Assembly: GCA_020698575.1 (NCBI GenBank)
Contig: CM036243.1
Span: forward strand, 30,825,403-30,889,402
DNA from: Bostrychus sinensis
Taxonomy: Eukaryota > Chordata > Actinopteri > Gobiiformes > Eleotridae
Direction of reading: 5' to 3'
Length of the DNA: 64,000 nucleotides
Positions 31,632-44,490 of this stretch are shown here, one piece after another. The stretch's first letter is position 1. Each line of letters begins with the position of its first letter. The notes below the pieces were generated by a model that worked only from the letters and a program-made list of their open reading frames with translations, was not told the origin of the DNA and made no database searches. Position numbers and translations under genes: made by a program.

Positions 31632-33960
31632 ACATCATTCTCCATTTATAGTCCATATTTAGATTAAGCTCAGACTCTGAATAAGGTGTTTACATGTGCT
31701 ACTGGAATTAGCATGTTCCTGTTTACATGTCATGAGCATATTCTGATTAAGCTTAAGTTAGAGTTTTAAATGTGTTAATATATGAGATATAAAACATTTA
31801 TATCATATATCATATCATATATTGTATAGCATTTATAGCAGATATTTAAAACATGCTGCATTTTCTGTATTTAATAAAAGGACGAGAGTAAATCCTGGAG
31901 TGTAGCGATGAGAGGTTGGAGGTAAAGCTAAAGCTAATGCTAATGCTATGCTACACCTTCTGTTTCCTGTTTAGTCCCAGCTTTCTGTGCAGTATATATT
32001 CTGGCTTTTGAAAAACACTTGCCATTGAGGTTTGTGAGCAAAGAAGTTGTTGTCAAGCCCTGATTAAAATCCCTAATAATCCAGCCTATATCACATCATA
32101 AAGACACATTTTTACTCCGATGATTCCTATAACAACGCACTGTTAGACCAACCATTCCCAAAATCAAGACTGCAGCCTCCTTAAATTTCCTAAAATTCCA
32201 AGCAGACCCCAACAATAAAACTTCACTTTAATCAAAGTAATATGTTGTGTTTTTCTTTATAAATTTCTATAAAACATTACAAAAAACACTGACTGTTGGT
32301 TATAAAAAGGTTTTGAAGTAAAAATTTTACTGTGTTTGACGATTATGCAAGGTTCATCTATTCAAGGAAGAAACATTCAGGATAGTTCACATTTCAGTTC
32401 TGGATCACTGAAGTGAAACCAAACACCGATTAAACTTTGACCACATCTACTTCTCTCTCGCTCTACTATTACTTTGAAATGTTAATTATAAATAAAGACA
32501 TAAAACATTTAAGCTCAAACTCTATCAGCTAATCATCCACTGATTCGTGTAAAACCTAAACGGGCTATATTATGCTTTTATTTTTATTTTTAAACCAATC
32601 ATGGTCACCTCTAGAACAGCAGCATGTTTTACAACTTTGTTATTAATAAATAATCTACAGGTGAAGAGAGGGCAGGATCATTTAAACAATAAATGAGCTT
32701 CACTTCCTTAAACCTTTTGAATGATGTAATTTTACTACAAATGAAAAATGTCTGAGGAATTAGTGGAAATCAGTGTAGAAAAAAAAACACAACTCTAGGT
32801 ATTTTTTGATGAGTAAACACCTTTATAGCATGGTAGAAAGCTAAAAAAAGTCAATTTTGCATATTATAGCTACTTTAAATACTGATTTTAGGCATAATAT
32901 TTTCATAAAATGTCGATTTTTACAGTTTTCGTCAAACTTGAACTTTGTTTTCCTTCATATAAAGCTCTCGACCCAACATTGTATTGGGTCATAATTGTCT
33001 AAAAAGTCAATAAAAAGAAACTGAGCTTGTCACTTATTAACTACATCGCTTTGGACAGAGGAGTCTAAAATGTGTAAAATGTCTTTTACAATAGAACAAT
33101 ATCTAAGGCTACATCCACACTGCAGCCCTTAAAGATCAGCTCAGTTTTTTTGCTGAAATCTGTTTTTTTCATTTTACCTAAAGGCAGGAGCATTTAAATA
33201 ATGGCCCTGACTCGCTTGTGTGTAATTCCTCTGTCTTTCTTATCATTTCTCTCAGCTCATTTCTCCTTTTTTTACAGCCCGGTTACAACACGATCCCTTG
33301 TTATTCTTGGATCTCGACCAGTCTCGCCTCTTTCAGGGCAGAACTGTGACGTCTGCTGCAGAAATGTGTCCCGGCTCGTTCAGGCTTACGTCGCATTGCA
33401 AAAACATTTAGGACCACACATGAAAGTGGCCTGGATCAGATTTGTGCTGTTATATATTGAGTGTATTTTGGTTATTCAAGGACTGGTTACAAAAAACAAA
33501 ACAAAAAAACAATCATTTTATTACATTTGTGAGAAATTATTACATTTGTGGTTTATTACATTTAAAACATACATATTTTTATTACATTTGTGGTTTATTA
33601 CATTTAAAACATACATATTTTTATTACATTTGTGGTTTATTACATTAGGGGCTGTTACAGTTTAGGCCAAAAAGTCAGATTTGGACCACTCTGAAATGTT
33701 CCCGTTGGTTGCAAACTGCTCACTCCTCCAGCTGTTTTTATTTGTCAAACCTCTTTCCTGCTTTTTTTGTTGCCTTGTCCTATTTTTTTGAGATGTGTTG
33801 TTGCCATAAAATAAAAAACAAACCACTATTTTTCATGGTAAAATGGTAAATTATCTATGTTGTTTGTGGTCCACTCTGTTGTGAGTAAAATATAGTTTCA
33901 TGAGATTTGCAGACTGAGTTGTATGTAGTTATTTAAAGAAACATTGATAAGCCTTTATTG
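31632..33960. other. Intergenic, repeat fragments only
   Basis: A partial antisense copy of the CCTATTATGC repeat lies at about 32760-32880 (CAACTCTAGGTATTTTTTGATG, then TTGCATATTATAGC). The 154-codon frame starting at 33201 has no recognisable domain and runs into a tandem repeat, so it is not annotated as a gene. Confidence 0.4.
33538..33645. repeat. 42-bp tandem repeat, about 2.5 copies
   Basis: The unit contains ATTACATTTGTGGTTTATTA followed by CATTTAAAACATACATATTT. Copies are nearly identical. Confidence 0.85.
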
Positions 33961-34132
33961 CAGGGGAGGGACGGCTGTGGGAGGAGCCATTACCGCCTGT
34001 GCTTCATGCTCTAAACACTACTCACACCTCACTCTGGCTCAAAGAACAGAACAGGCTGCACCGGGACACAGAGAGGAGGGCACCAAGAACATGAGAGGAT
34101 AACTTCAGTTCAGGAACAAGACGGAGCTTCAG
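33961..34132 (+). promoter_or_regulatory. b3gnt2: Probable promoter and non-coding first exon of b3gnt2
   Basis: This is a locally GC-richer stretch with no other explanation. It ends GACGGAGCTTCAG|GTGAGTGC, a strong donor at 34133. The b3gnt2 ATG lies 18 nt inside an exon whose acceptor is at 49001-49002, so a non-coding exon upstream is needed. Pairing these two sites implies an intron of about 14.9 kb. Other upstream exons remain possible. Confidence 0.4.
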
Positions 34133-34785
34133 GTGAGTGCACTTGTGTCTAAAGCCTACAGTGTTCTCATCTGTGCAGAGGTAACAAAGTAAATTTACTC
34201 GAGTACTGTACTTATAAGTATAGAAATTGACTTAAAACCGAAAGACAACTTACTTACTCCCTAATGATAATCATTTACTACATAATACTACTCATATTCC
34301 CTCTCAGGAACTAAGATGAACCTTTGGACACAATCTTTTGCTTTGAACATTAGTTGCACGATTCTATAATAAACCAATTAAAAATAATTGATGATCGTAA
34401 AACCCAGCCTTATTTATAAAACGTATGGCTCGTTTTTGCCGTAGAGCAAACTGATCTATTGTGGTTTTATAGGTTGATCGCCACACTTCTTCACTAAAAT
34501 GAAGTCAAATATATTTTATTCATATTTTTGGGGCTGCAAATTTGTGACTTGAATGTACCCAAAATTTTTGACTGCACTCATTTAAAATACACTGTGGAAG
34601 AAAATACATACATTGTGGAAAGTTTGAATACTTAAGTGTTTTTGAAAGCACATACTCCAGTACTTGTAGTAAAGTAGTAAGTAAGTAAGTAAAAATTTGA
34701 CTTAGTAACTTTTACTGGTATTGGAGTAACAAACAGGTGAACTCTGTCAGCATGAAATCAGAGGTCTCAATGCAGTGCGCTTTCA

Positions 34786-35900
34786 CCTGGACTGGTCCTG
34801 GTCTGGTCCTGGTGTGGTCCTGGTCTGGTTCTGGTCTGGTCCTGGTCTGGTCCTGGTGTGGTCCTGGTCTGGTTCTGGTCTGGTCCTGGTCTGGTCCTGG
34901 TGTGGTCCTGGTCTGGTCCTGGTCTGGTCCTGGTCTGGTTCTGGTCTATTCCTGGTCTGGTCCTGGTCTGGTCCTGGTCTATTCCTGGTCTGGTCCTGGT
35001 CTGGTCCTGGTCTGGTCCTGGTCTGGTTCTGGTCTGGTTCTGGTCTGGTCCTGGTCTGGTCCTGGTCTGGTCCTGGTCTGGTCCTGGTCTGGTTCTGGTC
35101 TGGTCCTGGTCTGGTCCTGGTCTGGTCCTGGTCTGGTTCTGGTCTATTCCTGGTCTGGTCCTGGTCTGGTCCTGGTCTGGTTCTGGTCTGGTCCTGGTGT
35201 GGTCCTGGTCTTGTTCTGGTCTGGTTCTGGTCTGGTTCTGGTCTATTCCTGGTCTGGTCTTGGTCTGGTTCTGGTCTGGTCCTGGTCTATTCCTGGTCTG
35301 GTTCTGGTCTGGTTCTGGTCTGGTCCTGGTCTGGTCTGGTCCTGGTCTGGTCTGGTCTGGTCCTGGTCTGGTCCTGGTCTGGTCCCGGTCTGGTCCCGGT
35401 CTGGTCTGGTCCTGGTCTGGTTCTGGTCTGGTCCTGGTCTGGTCCTGGTCTGGTCCTGGTCTGGTCCTGGTCTGGTTCTGGTCTGGTCCTGGTGTGGTCC
35501 TGGTCTTGTTCTGGTCTGGTTCTGGTCTGGTTCTGGTCTATTCCTGGTCTGGTCTTGGTCTGGTTCTGGTCTGGTCCTGGTCTGGTTCTGGTCTGGTTCT
35601 GGTCTGGTCTGGTCTGGTCCTGGTCTGGTCTGGTCCTGGTCTGGTCTGGTCCTGGTCTGGTCTGGTCCTGGTCTGGTCCTGGTCTGGTCCCGGTCTGGTC
35701 CTGGTCTGGTCTGGTCCTGGTCTGGTCTGGTCCTGGTCTGGTCCTGGTCTGGTCCTGGTCTGGTCCCGGTCTGGTCCTGGTCTGGTCTGGTCCTGGTCTG
35801 GTCTGGTCCCGGTCTGGTCCTGGTCTGGTCTGGTCTGGTCCTGGTCTGGTCCTGGTCTGGTCTGGTCTGGTCCTGGTCTGGTCCTGGTCTGGTCCTGGTG
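34786..35900. repeat. 12-bp minisatellite CTGGTCTGGTCC, about 1.1 kb
   Basis: Units are CTGGTCTGGTCC with TTC, GTG and TATT variants. The later third gains extra CTGGT pentamers, making 17-bp units. It is open in several frames on both strands (up to 429 codons), all artefacts. A 110-bp block is repeated with a 295-bp period (about 35176-35285 and 35471-35580). Confidence 0.97.
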
Positions 35901-35995
35901 AAGTGCGAATGCAGCGCAGACCAAACTACGGACTACGGCCTGGAAGTGGACGAAACAACTGTTCACCAAGGGCAGAAAAACATACACACAGCTAA
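35901..35995 (+). repeat. Minisatellite flank shared with 40.7 kb
   Basis: GTGAAGTGCGAATGCAGC and CAGACCAAACTACGGA match, on the opposite strand, the sequence around 40700-40790 (GCATTCGCACTTGACCAGG). This indicates two copies of one interspersed element that carries the minisatellite. Confidence 0.75.
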
Positions 35996-36094
35996 CGTGA
36001 CTAAAATACATTTATACTGTAAATAAAATGTATTAAAAGGTTGCTAACATTAGCAAACAAATGTTAAAACACTGCTGAAACAACACAGATTGCT

Positions 36095-36328
36095 CTCAGT
36101 TCAGTTCAGTTCAGTTCAGTTCAGTTCAGTTCAGTTCAGTTCTGTTCAGTTCAGTTCAGTTCAGTTCAGTTCAGTTCAGTTCAGTTCTGTTCAGTTCAGT
36201 TCAGTTCAGTTCTGTTCAGTTCAGTTCAGTTCAGTTCAGTTCAGTTCAGTTCAGTTCTGTTCAGTTCAGTTCAGTTCAGTTCAGTTCAGTTCAGTTCTGT
36301 TCTGTTCAGTTCAGTTCAGTTCAGTTCG
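36095..36328. repeat. CAGTT pentanucleotide microsatellite
   Basis: About 46 units of TTCAG with scattered TTCTG variants. The Val-Gln-Phe-Ser-Ser reading frame is a by-product. Confidence 0.97.
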
Positions 36329-38534
36329 TTTGACAGAGCTCAGTGTGAACTGGAACCAGACCAATGACATCATCGACACAGGAGCGGACTTTTGTGTCAA
36401 AGCTCACCGAGTCCTGAGGACCAGTGACTGTGAAACACCACAAGTGACAACACTGATTTACATGGATTTGAATTTTTTTTTTTTTTTTTTTTTTTGTAGT
36501 AAGAAAAAGTTACCCAGATACTGTTAAATGACAAAAAATGTCACCGTCAAAAAACATCATAGTACACGTAATAATAGAATATGTTAATATTTTCTTCTTT
36601 TTTTTTTACATAAATCTTTTAATCAGCGTGTGCCCTGACTGCTTTTATTTATTTATTTTGACTGCACAAAAAGTAAAAAAATGTGAATGCTATTTTTATG
36701 ATGTTTTAAAATGGGGACACTTTGGTCACTTATCAGTAACAACATAACTTTGTAAAATAGAGTATTAGGATTAATGACTTCCTGAAATCCTGAATAAACT
36801 CTGGTGCTTTTAACATTTCATTGATTTACATTAAGATATTATTTAAGAATAAACATGAATAACAATGTTTATAAATCAGTGAATGTAACTGACTGACAGC
36901 TTTCCAGTATGTTATGTTTCCTCATCAAAAACAGACCTGCAGTTGGTTTCATTCACGCCTGTTTGAGTAATCCTGTATTCTTTGGCATTGCGTTTCTGAG
37001 GCCTCAAAACCAACAGCGGCACGGTGGGGGTGGCTTTTGAGGCTCAAGTCCTGAATGTTTTTTCAGAAGCCTTTTTAAGCAGGCCTAAAACTTTTTAACA
37101 GCCTACAGTTTGTTGTCTGTCATGATGAGCCACAGACAAATATTTCAACAGCGCTCCCACGGAACTCGCTCCTAGTTCTGGTTTGATCCAAGGCGCTCCC
37201 TCTCTTCCCCTCAATGAGACGCACGGTGAGACATAGTCCTGCGTCTGTTTACGGGACAGGAAAGGCAGGGAGGAGACCCAGAACTTTCCGACAGTCTTTG
37301 TTTCATGTTGATATCTGCAGGGGTCACTGAGATATAAACCGCTAAAGCTATTAATGAGCTTATTAAATACACGCACATCCGATAGTATCAGTGATGTTTT
37401 ATTTAAAAACCGACCCATAATTTAGTTTTGATGGTCATAATAATGAGAAGTAAGCAGAGAGAGGAGGAACAGAAAGCAGCAGCATCAGCAGGGAAACGGA
37501 CACTAACAGGAGGACAGACGTTTGAACTCAGATTTTCATTTTAAAAACAAAAGCAAAACTCTAGCCATAACTTAGATTATAAAATATTTTAGTGATATGT
37601 CAGGGTAAACTCAAATAACATAGGTCTAATAGAAACGGGAGTAGGTTTGGCCCTCCGAAGGCTAAAAAACACACAGGCATTTCTTAAAAATGTAGACCAA
37701 TGTTAGCAACAAACAAACAAACAGTGTACAGCTCTGTTTCCACTGATATTTTTCTTTTTGTAGGATAAATGGCATCATACAAAAAGTTTAAGGAAGTGAC
37801 TCCCCCCAAAAAAAACGGAGCCCTAAACTCTATCAACTTGTATCTTTAAATCGAAACGAGCTTTAGGCGCAGTAAGTTTGTAAGTTAGATGTGTCTTGTA
37901 TCTCTGTATTTTTCGAGTCTGTCCCTCGTTGTCCCACCAAATCGCACAACTTGTCCCACTTTTATCATCCTAAGTGTTATCTATTTTAGTTCAGGGGTCT
38001 TAAAAAGTCTTAAATTTGGAGGAAAATTGGTTCTTGGTCATAAATTTAATCACATCAGGGCTGGCTTGTTGATTTTTCTCTATAAAAATAATTGCCTTTA
38101 TCAAGTGCAATCTTCCCCATGTTGCTCTGTGCTTTTGATTAAGAAGTAAAGCTGTGCAGACTTTAAGACATTGCACATGGTCTTAATTTTCATTTACAAA
38201 GGTCTTACAGTATTCTTTAAAAAGTCTTAAAAATTAAACTGGTTGAACCCTGCAGAAACTGTGTTAAGTGTATTGTTAATAACTAATTTAGCTCATTGGA
38301 TACAGGCTCATGTTACTTGAATCTACTGTATATACAAGGTTTGATACAATTAGTGCTAAAAGAAATGGGTAGTTCAGAATTGATAGTGTTAGTTGCATTT
38401 ATCAACTTTATTTTTCAGTGTTAGCTGCTTAAAAACACTGTAACGACAATGGCAGGTCACTCTAACTCACTGAGCATTAAAGGCCAGTACAGTCGGGCAG
38501 CTGTAAACATTGCTTGTGTTTACACTGCGTGCTT
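36329..38534. other. Intron or intergenic, no gene seen
   Basis: A partial CCTATTATGC-family block (CATCAAAAACAGACCTGCAG, 36920-36970) is followed by sequence with no recognised exon. A poly-T run lies at 36474-36495. If the proposed b3gnt2 first exon is right, all of 34.1-49.0 kb is its first intron. Confidence 0.35.
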
Positions 38535-38687
38535 CCTTCTATGCAGTGCTGCCGACAGATTTTATTTTCCTCCTCTGTCTAACCTGGATAGAAATACTCT
38601 GTGCATCCCAGGCGCAGGTGTAGCAGCTGAGAGGGGATTCTCCACTGCTGCTCAGAGAAGTGCTTTAAAAATAAAACATGTAGAGTG
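38535..38687 (+). pseudogene. hAT transposase C-terminal dimerisation remnant
   Basis: The frame FPPLSNLDRNTLCIPGAGVA then AERGFSTAAQRSALKIKHVE matches the hAT C-terminal pattern (P-L-s ... IP ... ERxFS ... R..L ... hVe). It is an isolated fragment with no upstream catalytic domain. Confidence 0.55.
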
Positions 38688-38694
38688 ACTTTTG

Positions 38695-39681
38695 CAGGGC
38701 CGGCTCCTGGCATAAACGCTCTCTATGTGGTTGTTTAGGGCCACCGCCATTAGGGGGGCCACGTGATCAGAAAGGTCCAAACAGCGGTCAGAGGCGAATG
38801 TTCACAGAGTTTGATTTATGCTCTGGTCTGTAGAGAAGCAGGCCATGTTTAAAATATGAGTTGTTATAATAGTTTTTTTCTTGAATTTTAGAGAAAAGTT
38901 AAACCATAAATTCTATACATTTTTTACTATAATGTAGTAGGAGTTGAATATACACTATATTGCCAAAAGTATTCACTCACCCACCCAAATAACTGAGTTC
39001 AGGTGTTTCAATCACTTCCATGGCCACAGGTGAATAAAATCAAGCACCTAGGCTGCAGCTTTGTGGAAAACTTTGTAGAAAAGTTTGGGGATGGCCACTT
39101 CCTGTTCCAACATGACTGCACCAGAGCACAAAGCACGGTCCATAAAGACATGGATGAGTGAGTTTGGTGTGGAAGAAGTTGACTGAACCTGTCCTCACCT
39201 CAACCTGACAGAACACCTTTGGGATGAATTAGAGCAAAGGCCTTCTCCTCCAACATCAGTGTCTGACCTCAAATATACAACAAGTCTGTCTTGATTTTTG
39301 TAAGTTTATTAAAAACACACAAACATTTTTTGTCTTACACAGTTGATTGGATAAAAATACATAAACAAGTCTGCCATAAACAGAAAATTCAGGAAATTGC
39401 ATCCCTTTTGTTTGAAATTTCCTGAGTTAGGAACCCCCTGCTTTTTATTGTCCCAAATAAAATCTTGTCTGTTATTACATACATCGGGGCAAAGATCGAG
39501 AAGAAACATAAAGATGCCATTAAAGATCTCATTCAAATAGAGTTAATCCATTTGTCCTTGTCTATTATACAACAAGTGTCTGTTTAAGCAGTGTGTCTTA
39601 ATTGTTTTTTGTGCTTGCAGTAATTAGGGGGCCACAAGCAAAATCTTGTTTAGGGCCACTAAAACCCTAGAGCTGGCCCTG
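38695..39681. mobile_element. hAT-like non-autonomous element with CAGGGCCGGCTC ends
   Basis: It opens CAGGGCCGGCTCCTGG and closes CTAGAGCTGGCCCTG. The flanks are GACTTTTG (38687-38694) and AACTTTTG (39682-39689), an 8-bp duplication with one mismatch. A Tc1-type MITE fragment (TACACTATATTGCCAAAAG, from about 38950) lies inside. Confidence 0.8.
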
Positions 39682-41400
39682 AACTTTTGTTTCTTCATAA
39701 AAACCTGTCATAGCTGCCAGTGAAGGTCATGGTAAAGTTTGTTAAAATGAGTTTTATTTATTGTTCTAATTGCTGATATTGCCATGTTTGTTGGATTTTG
39801 TCACAAGTAGGAAATATTCAGTAACTACATGCTGATTGAACTACATAAGGGCTAATTTTGGGCCCCCCGACTCCTGATAACTCATGATTTCCTGTCACTC
39901 CTTCACTGTCCTGTCTAAGGTCTTAAAAGGCCCCCCAAAAAGGCCTTCCAAAAAATCTCAAAAATAATGTATGTGTAGCATAACATTCTCTGGATATTTC
40001 AGAATATGGCGGGCGTTTTTTTAAATAACAATCCTTTCAATGTAGATACGTTGGCGACGTCATCAAAATGCAGCTCCTCATTGTTTTTTACAATGCGGAA
40101 AATTGCAGTAGCATAATAATTGCTGTAGTACTTGACCCAGAGTGGCACATCCTGAGTCTTTTATTGATATAAAATATTTGTAATGACTCATATTCTTGGC
40201 AGAGCATCAAGATTATTCTCTGTGATACATTAAAAAAGCATTGTTGTACTGTGATGATTTCCCAACAGCCTTAGTGTCGCTTAATAACTTGTTGTTTTGG
40301 GGGGATGGATTTTCTTGTGTATACATACATTATTTAGCCAAATAGGAGTAATCTAGTTTTAAAACAATAGCTCTACTGAGGAAAAAAACAACAACACAAA
40401 GATCAACTAACAGCACTACACCAAGGCCCAGGGCCAGTGGAACTATGGGTAAAAGGTGATTTTATACTAAACTATGCAGCATTGACAAGTGCTGCTCCTC
40501 AATGCACATGATAAAACGTGATGATTCAGTATCTTGTAATTTCATGATAAATTATTATTATTATCTTGTTATAACGTGATACTTATCTTGTTAAAACATG
40601 ATGTTATTTTGTTAAAACATAACAGTAGTATCTTGTACAAACATGATAGTTTTCTTGTTAAAACGTGATACAGCTTCATAGCCACGGTAGAGCTGCGTTT
40701 GTTTTGCATTTTTATGGCCTTGGTAAACAGTGCTTTTCGCCACTGCCTGCTGTTAATCCGTGGTTTGGTCTGTGTTGCATTCGCACTTGACCAGGACCAG
40801 ACCAAGACCAGACCAGGACCAGACCAGGATCAAACCAGGGCTCAAAGCCGTACTCAGACCACATATTTCAGGTGGATCAGCATTCACACCTGCTCATACA
40901 AACCAGACTTTACCAGGAATCACACCACAATATGCAAATGTAACCACACTTTTTGGCAACAGTCATTTGAGTCTGTTGAATTTGCTTTCTGGGATGGTGC
41001 TCAGTGTGAACAGTTGACATTCACTGCTCTAGCTTCTGTGCACACAATGAAGGAATCTAAATGTGCTTCACATTTTGTTCTTTCTCTGCACTGCACCACA
41101 CCCACATCTTGGCTTTAACTTAATCCTATTGATACGTTGAAAGTAAATTCATTTCTCAGGTGTACTGATTTTCCAGTTTTAGCTCATGCTTGACTGGACT
41201 TGCCTTCCTCTCCTGTTCACTTCCACCTTGACTCATTTATTCAGTGGAGGATTTATGGTCTATACAAAGACGATGTTACCTGCAGTGAACATCATGTACT
41301 TTTGGTTGTAATTTTATTCTATGTAATAAAATTAATAGATAAAGACTGACTGTACAAACATATTCATTACAATACAAACCAGTGGTGGAAAGTAACAACA
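39682..41400. other. No gene seen; carries opposite-strand minisatellite flank
   Basis: 40687-40860 holds the inverted partner of the 35.9-kb flank, with a short residual GACCAGGACCAGACCAG array at 40788-40840. Open frames around 40.7-41.1 kb are unsupported. Confidence 0.4.
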
Positions 41401-41440
41401 CATCACTTTATTTATTATTTTTTTCTTCTTCTCGTGGCAA

Positions 41441-41446
41441 GATGGA

Positions 41447-41500
<54 letters not shown>

Positions 41501-41861
41501 CAACAGCAGTAGTAGCAGTAGTAGTTGTAGCGGTAGCATCTCTAGTAGTAGTAGTAGCAGCAACAATAGTACTACTAGTTTCAGTTTTAGTAGTGGCAGT
41601 AGTATCTGTAACATTAGTAGTCAAAGTACAAGATAAAGTATAGTAGGAGTAGCAACTGCAGCAGTAGTAGTAGTAATAGTAGTAGTGGTAGCAGTAGCAT
41701 CTCTAGTAGTAGGAGTAATAGTAGTAGTAGCTCTAGTACTAGTAATAATAGTAGTAGCAGTAGTAGTAGGAAAAAGTGTTTAGCAGTAACAGTAGTTTTT
41801 GGTGTAGCATCTCTAGTAGTACTAGTAGCAGTACTTGTGATAGCAGCAACAGTAATAGTAC
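41441..41861. repeat. AGT/AGC trinucleotide tract, left part
   Basis: Nearly uninterrupted AGT at 41445-41500, then degenerate AGT/AGC. It is the left half of one tract that resumes at 43785. Confidence 0.95.
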
Positions 41862-43784
41862 CAGGGGTGAAAGTAAGCCGGTACGGCCCGGTACTACGTA
41901 CCGGCAAAAGATTTAGAGGGGGTAAGCAGTACCGGGTAGAAAGCGATCAGCTGTGGCCAGTCTTTGCTGCTTTAACACACATTAGAAAGCAGCCGCGGAC
42001 CGCGGACGCTTTTATGAGAAAAATAAAAATCTGACGCTAAAGCATGTGAACCAGGCAGTGCTTTATCTCATCATATATGTGTCTGTGTGGTTTTTAGTGG
42101 CTTATGATCGCTCCGTGATGTGATTTAATGCACAGAATGTCCCTCTCCCCTCTCATCATTCACTGATTCTCTCGCTTCCTTAAACAAACGCATTGAGCAT
42201 GCGCGTTTTAAGCCCAAACCACACCTGGAGTGCCGCCTCAAATTACACCAAACGCTTGAGAAAGCTTTAATCAGTGGTCCTCAACTCGGCGATCGTGAAA
42301 GCAGTGCGGGTAGATCGCGGAGCCATGTCTTTCCAAATAAAGTCATTTGCCTATGGCATGTGAATGCTCCGCAGATGGATCAGTTTGAGATTCTTTCTAA
42401 CACACGAGACACCGCGGAAGCGCGAGGAAACCGCACGAGCTATGAACTAAACCGAATACAAGCATCTTAATAACAATCAGAGTTCTGGCCGCTCACTTCA
42501 GTTCTGTTGTGGAGGCTGCGGGCGGCTCGCGCTCTGAACACGCACACACACGCACACACACACGCACACACGCTCACACACACACACACACACAGGAGGA
42601 GCGGCAGCAGTGTCAGGGAGGAGACAGGTGAGGAATGTGGCAGAGCCTGATGTCACCTGTTTGCTTTGTTTTTGTCCTACAGTAGTTTGTTGTTGCCGTG
42701 CGTGACGAAAGCTGACTTTGTCAAAGTCTCACAAGCTCCTCCCCTGAGCGTTACCATGGAGCTCCTGTCAATCACCAATGGTACTAAAATAATACTGAGT
42801 TTTGATGATAAGCTGCATTGATACTGCAGTTTAATTCAGGCATAATTATAAATATAGTAGGCCTATTATAATCCATAATAATCAGCTGTTTTAGGAAATG
42901 ATGGAATGTTGTAAATATCACTGACAAAACTTTATATGCTACATTTATTAGATTCAGTTATTCCTGTCCTGAGTTGATGATGAACATTTATAATTTTTAG
43001 TTTAATAAAATGTGACTTTATTAAAGTGGTTATTTCTATTTTTATTTTCATGTTTAACCACTGCAATAATTATAACCCTGATAAATGCCCACTATGTTTA
43101 ATAGAAATAAGGGGTAAAAAAAAAATAAAGGTAGATCTCCAGGCCTTGATGTCTTTAAAAGTAGATCGCAAGTCGAAAAAGGTTGGGCACCACTGGTCTA
43201 GACAGAACTGTTGCTTAATACTAATGGTAATTTATATTTTGCTTATTGATTTTAGCCTATTGTTTTTGGTGTATATTGTTGCATCAGAATTTCATTGCCC
43301 CCTCTTTATTTAATATGGACCCCCCATTGCCCCCTCAATGATATTTGTCTGGAGCCGCCCCTGTCTATAGCAGGTTATTAGCGAGTTAGCGACAGAAAGG
43401 AGTTTCCCCATGCTCTGACTGCAGCAGGAGTCGGGAGCTGCTGCCTGTGTCCCCCCGAGCAGCAGCTACTGTCCCTCTGTGTTTACAGCTGTGTGTCTGT
43501 GTCACATGGAGCAGAGAACCATCTTTGTTACTGCAGAAGTACAGGGGCCATGTGTTTTCAGCCACCGCCGTGCGCCTCATAGAAAACAAGAGGGGTGTAT
43601 TTTTTGACGTGCGTCCGGTGTGTGTTGGCCTTTATAGGGTGCGTTTGATTTGTTTTCAAACCCTGTTAAACCCCGTATAAGCCATGTCTATATTTTTCAT
43701 TTATAGTCAAGATTTATTAAAAATATATATGTAGGCATAATTTGTTATAGTACCGGCATAAGCAAAAATCTACTTTCACCCCTG
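41862..43784. mobile_element. hAT-like non-autonomous element, copy 2 (inside AGT tract)
   Basis: It runs from CAGGGGTGAAAGTA to TACTTTCACCCCTG. Over both arms it is closely similar to copy 1 (15190-16645), including AGCAGCCGCGGACCGCGG and CCCTCTCCCCTCTCATCATT. It differs by an inner insertion at 42272-43195. The target duplication is blurred by the surrounding AGT repeat. Confidence 0.85.
42272..43195. mobile_element. Second hAT-like element nested in copy 2
   Basis: The ends are CAGTGGTCCTCAACT and GGTTGGGCACCACTG. It contains the paired blocks GGTAGATCGCGGAGC and AGTAGATCGCAAGTCG near its two ends, and an AC-rich microsatellite at 42538-42592. It is absent from the corresponding place in copy 1. 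The two 8-bp flanks do not match. Confidence 0.65.
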
Positions 43785-44071
43785 AGTAGTAGTAATAGTT
43801 CAAGATTAACCACAGTAGAAACAGTAGTAGTAATAGTAGTAGAAGCAAAAGCAGCACCAACAGCAGCACTGGGATCGAGTAGTATTAGGAGTAATAGTTG
43901 TAGCAGCTAGTAGTAGTACAGGTAGTAGTAGTAGTAGTTGTAGCAGTATCAGCCTCTCAAGTGGTAGCAACAGCAACAGTAGTAGTAGTACAAGCAGCCA
44001 TAGATGAAGCAGCAGCATGTCTAGTAGCAGTAGTAGCAATACTAGTTGTAGCAGCAATAGTAGTAGTAGTG

Positions 44072-44114
<43 letters not shown>

Positions 44115-44490
44115 CATAAGCAGCACCAACAGCAGCTCTAGTTAGGATCGAGTAGTAATTGTAGTCATAGTAGCAACTCTAGTAGTAGTAATAATAGTAG
44201 TAGTAGCAGTAGTAGTAGTGGCAGCACTCATGGTACAAGCTGAAGTATAGTCGTGGCAGCAACAGCAGTAGCAGTAGCAGTAGCAGCTTTAGTAGTAGTA
44301 ATAATAAGAGTAATAGCAGTCTGGGTGGGTAGTAGCAGTTGTAGCAGTAGCAGCTCTAGTAATCTTTGTAAAAACAGTAGTAGGAGTAGCAGCAGTAGTA
44401 GCAGTATTAGCAACTTATTTACATTTAATGTATATTTAGTAGTAGCAGCAACAGCAGTAGCGGCAGTAGTAGTAGTTGTAGCAGTATTAG
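43785..44490. repeat. AGT/AGC trinucleotide tract, right part
   Basis: About 700 bp of degenerate AGT/AGC, with a purer run at 44056-44112. All open frames here are homopolymer-type artefacts. Confidence 0.95.

Noticed and set aside
33201..33665. 154-codon open frame with hydrophobic start
   Set aside because: It runs through a 42-bp tandem repeat, matches no family and lacks a coding look outside the repeat.
34737..36026. Open frames up to 429 codons on both strands
   Set aside because: They are produced by a stop-free 12-bp repeat, are open in several frames at once, and have no domain outside the repeat.
36090..36527. 145-codon frame of Val-Gln-Phe-Ser repeats
   Set aside because: It is a reading of the CAGTT pentanucleotide microsatellite.
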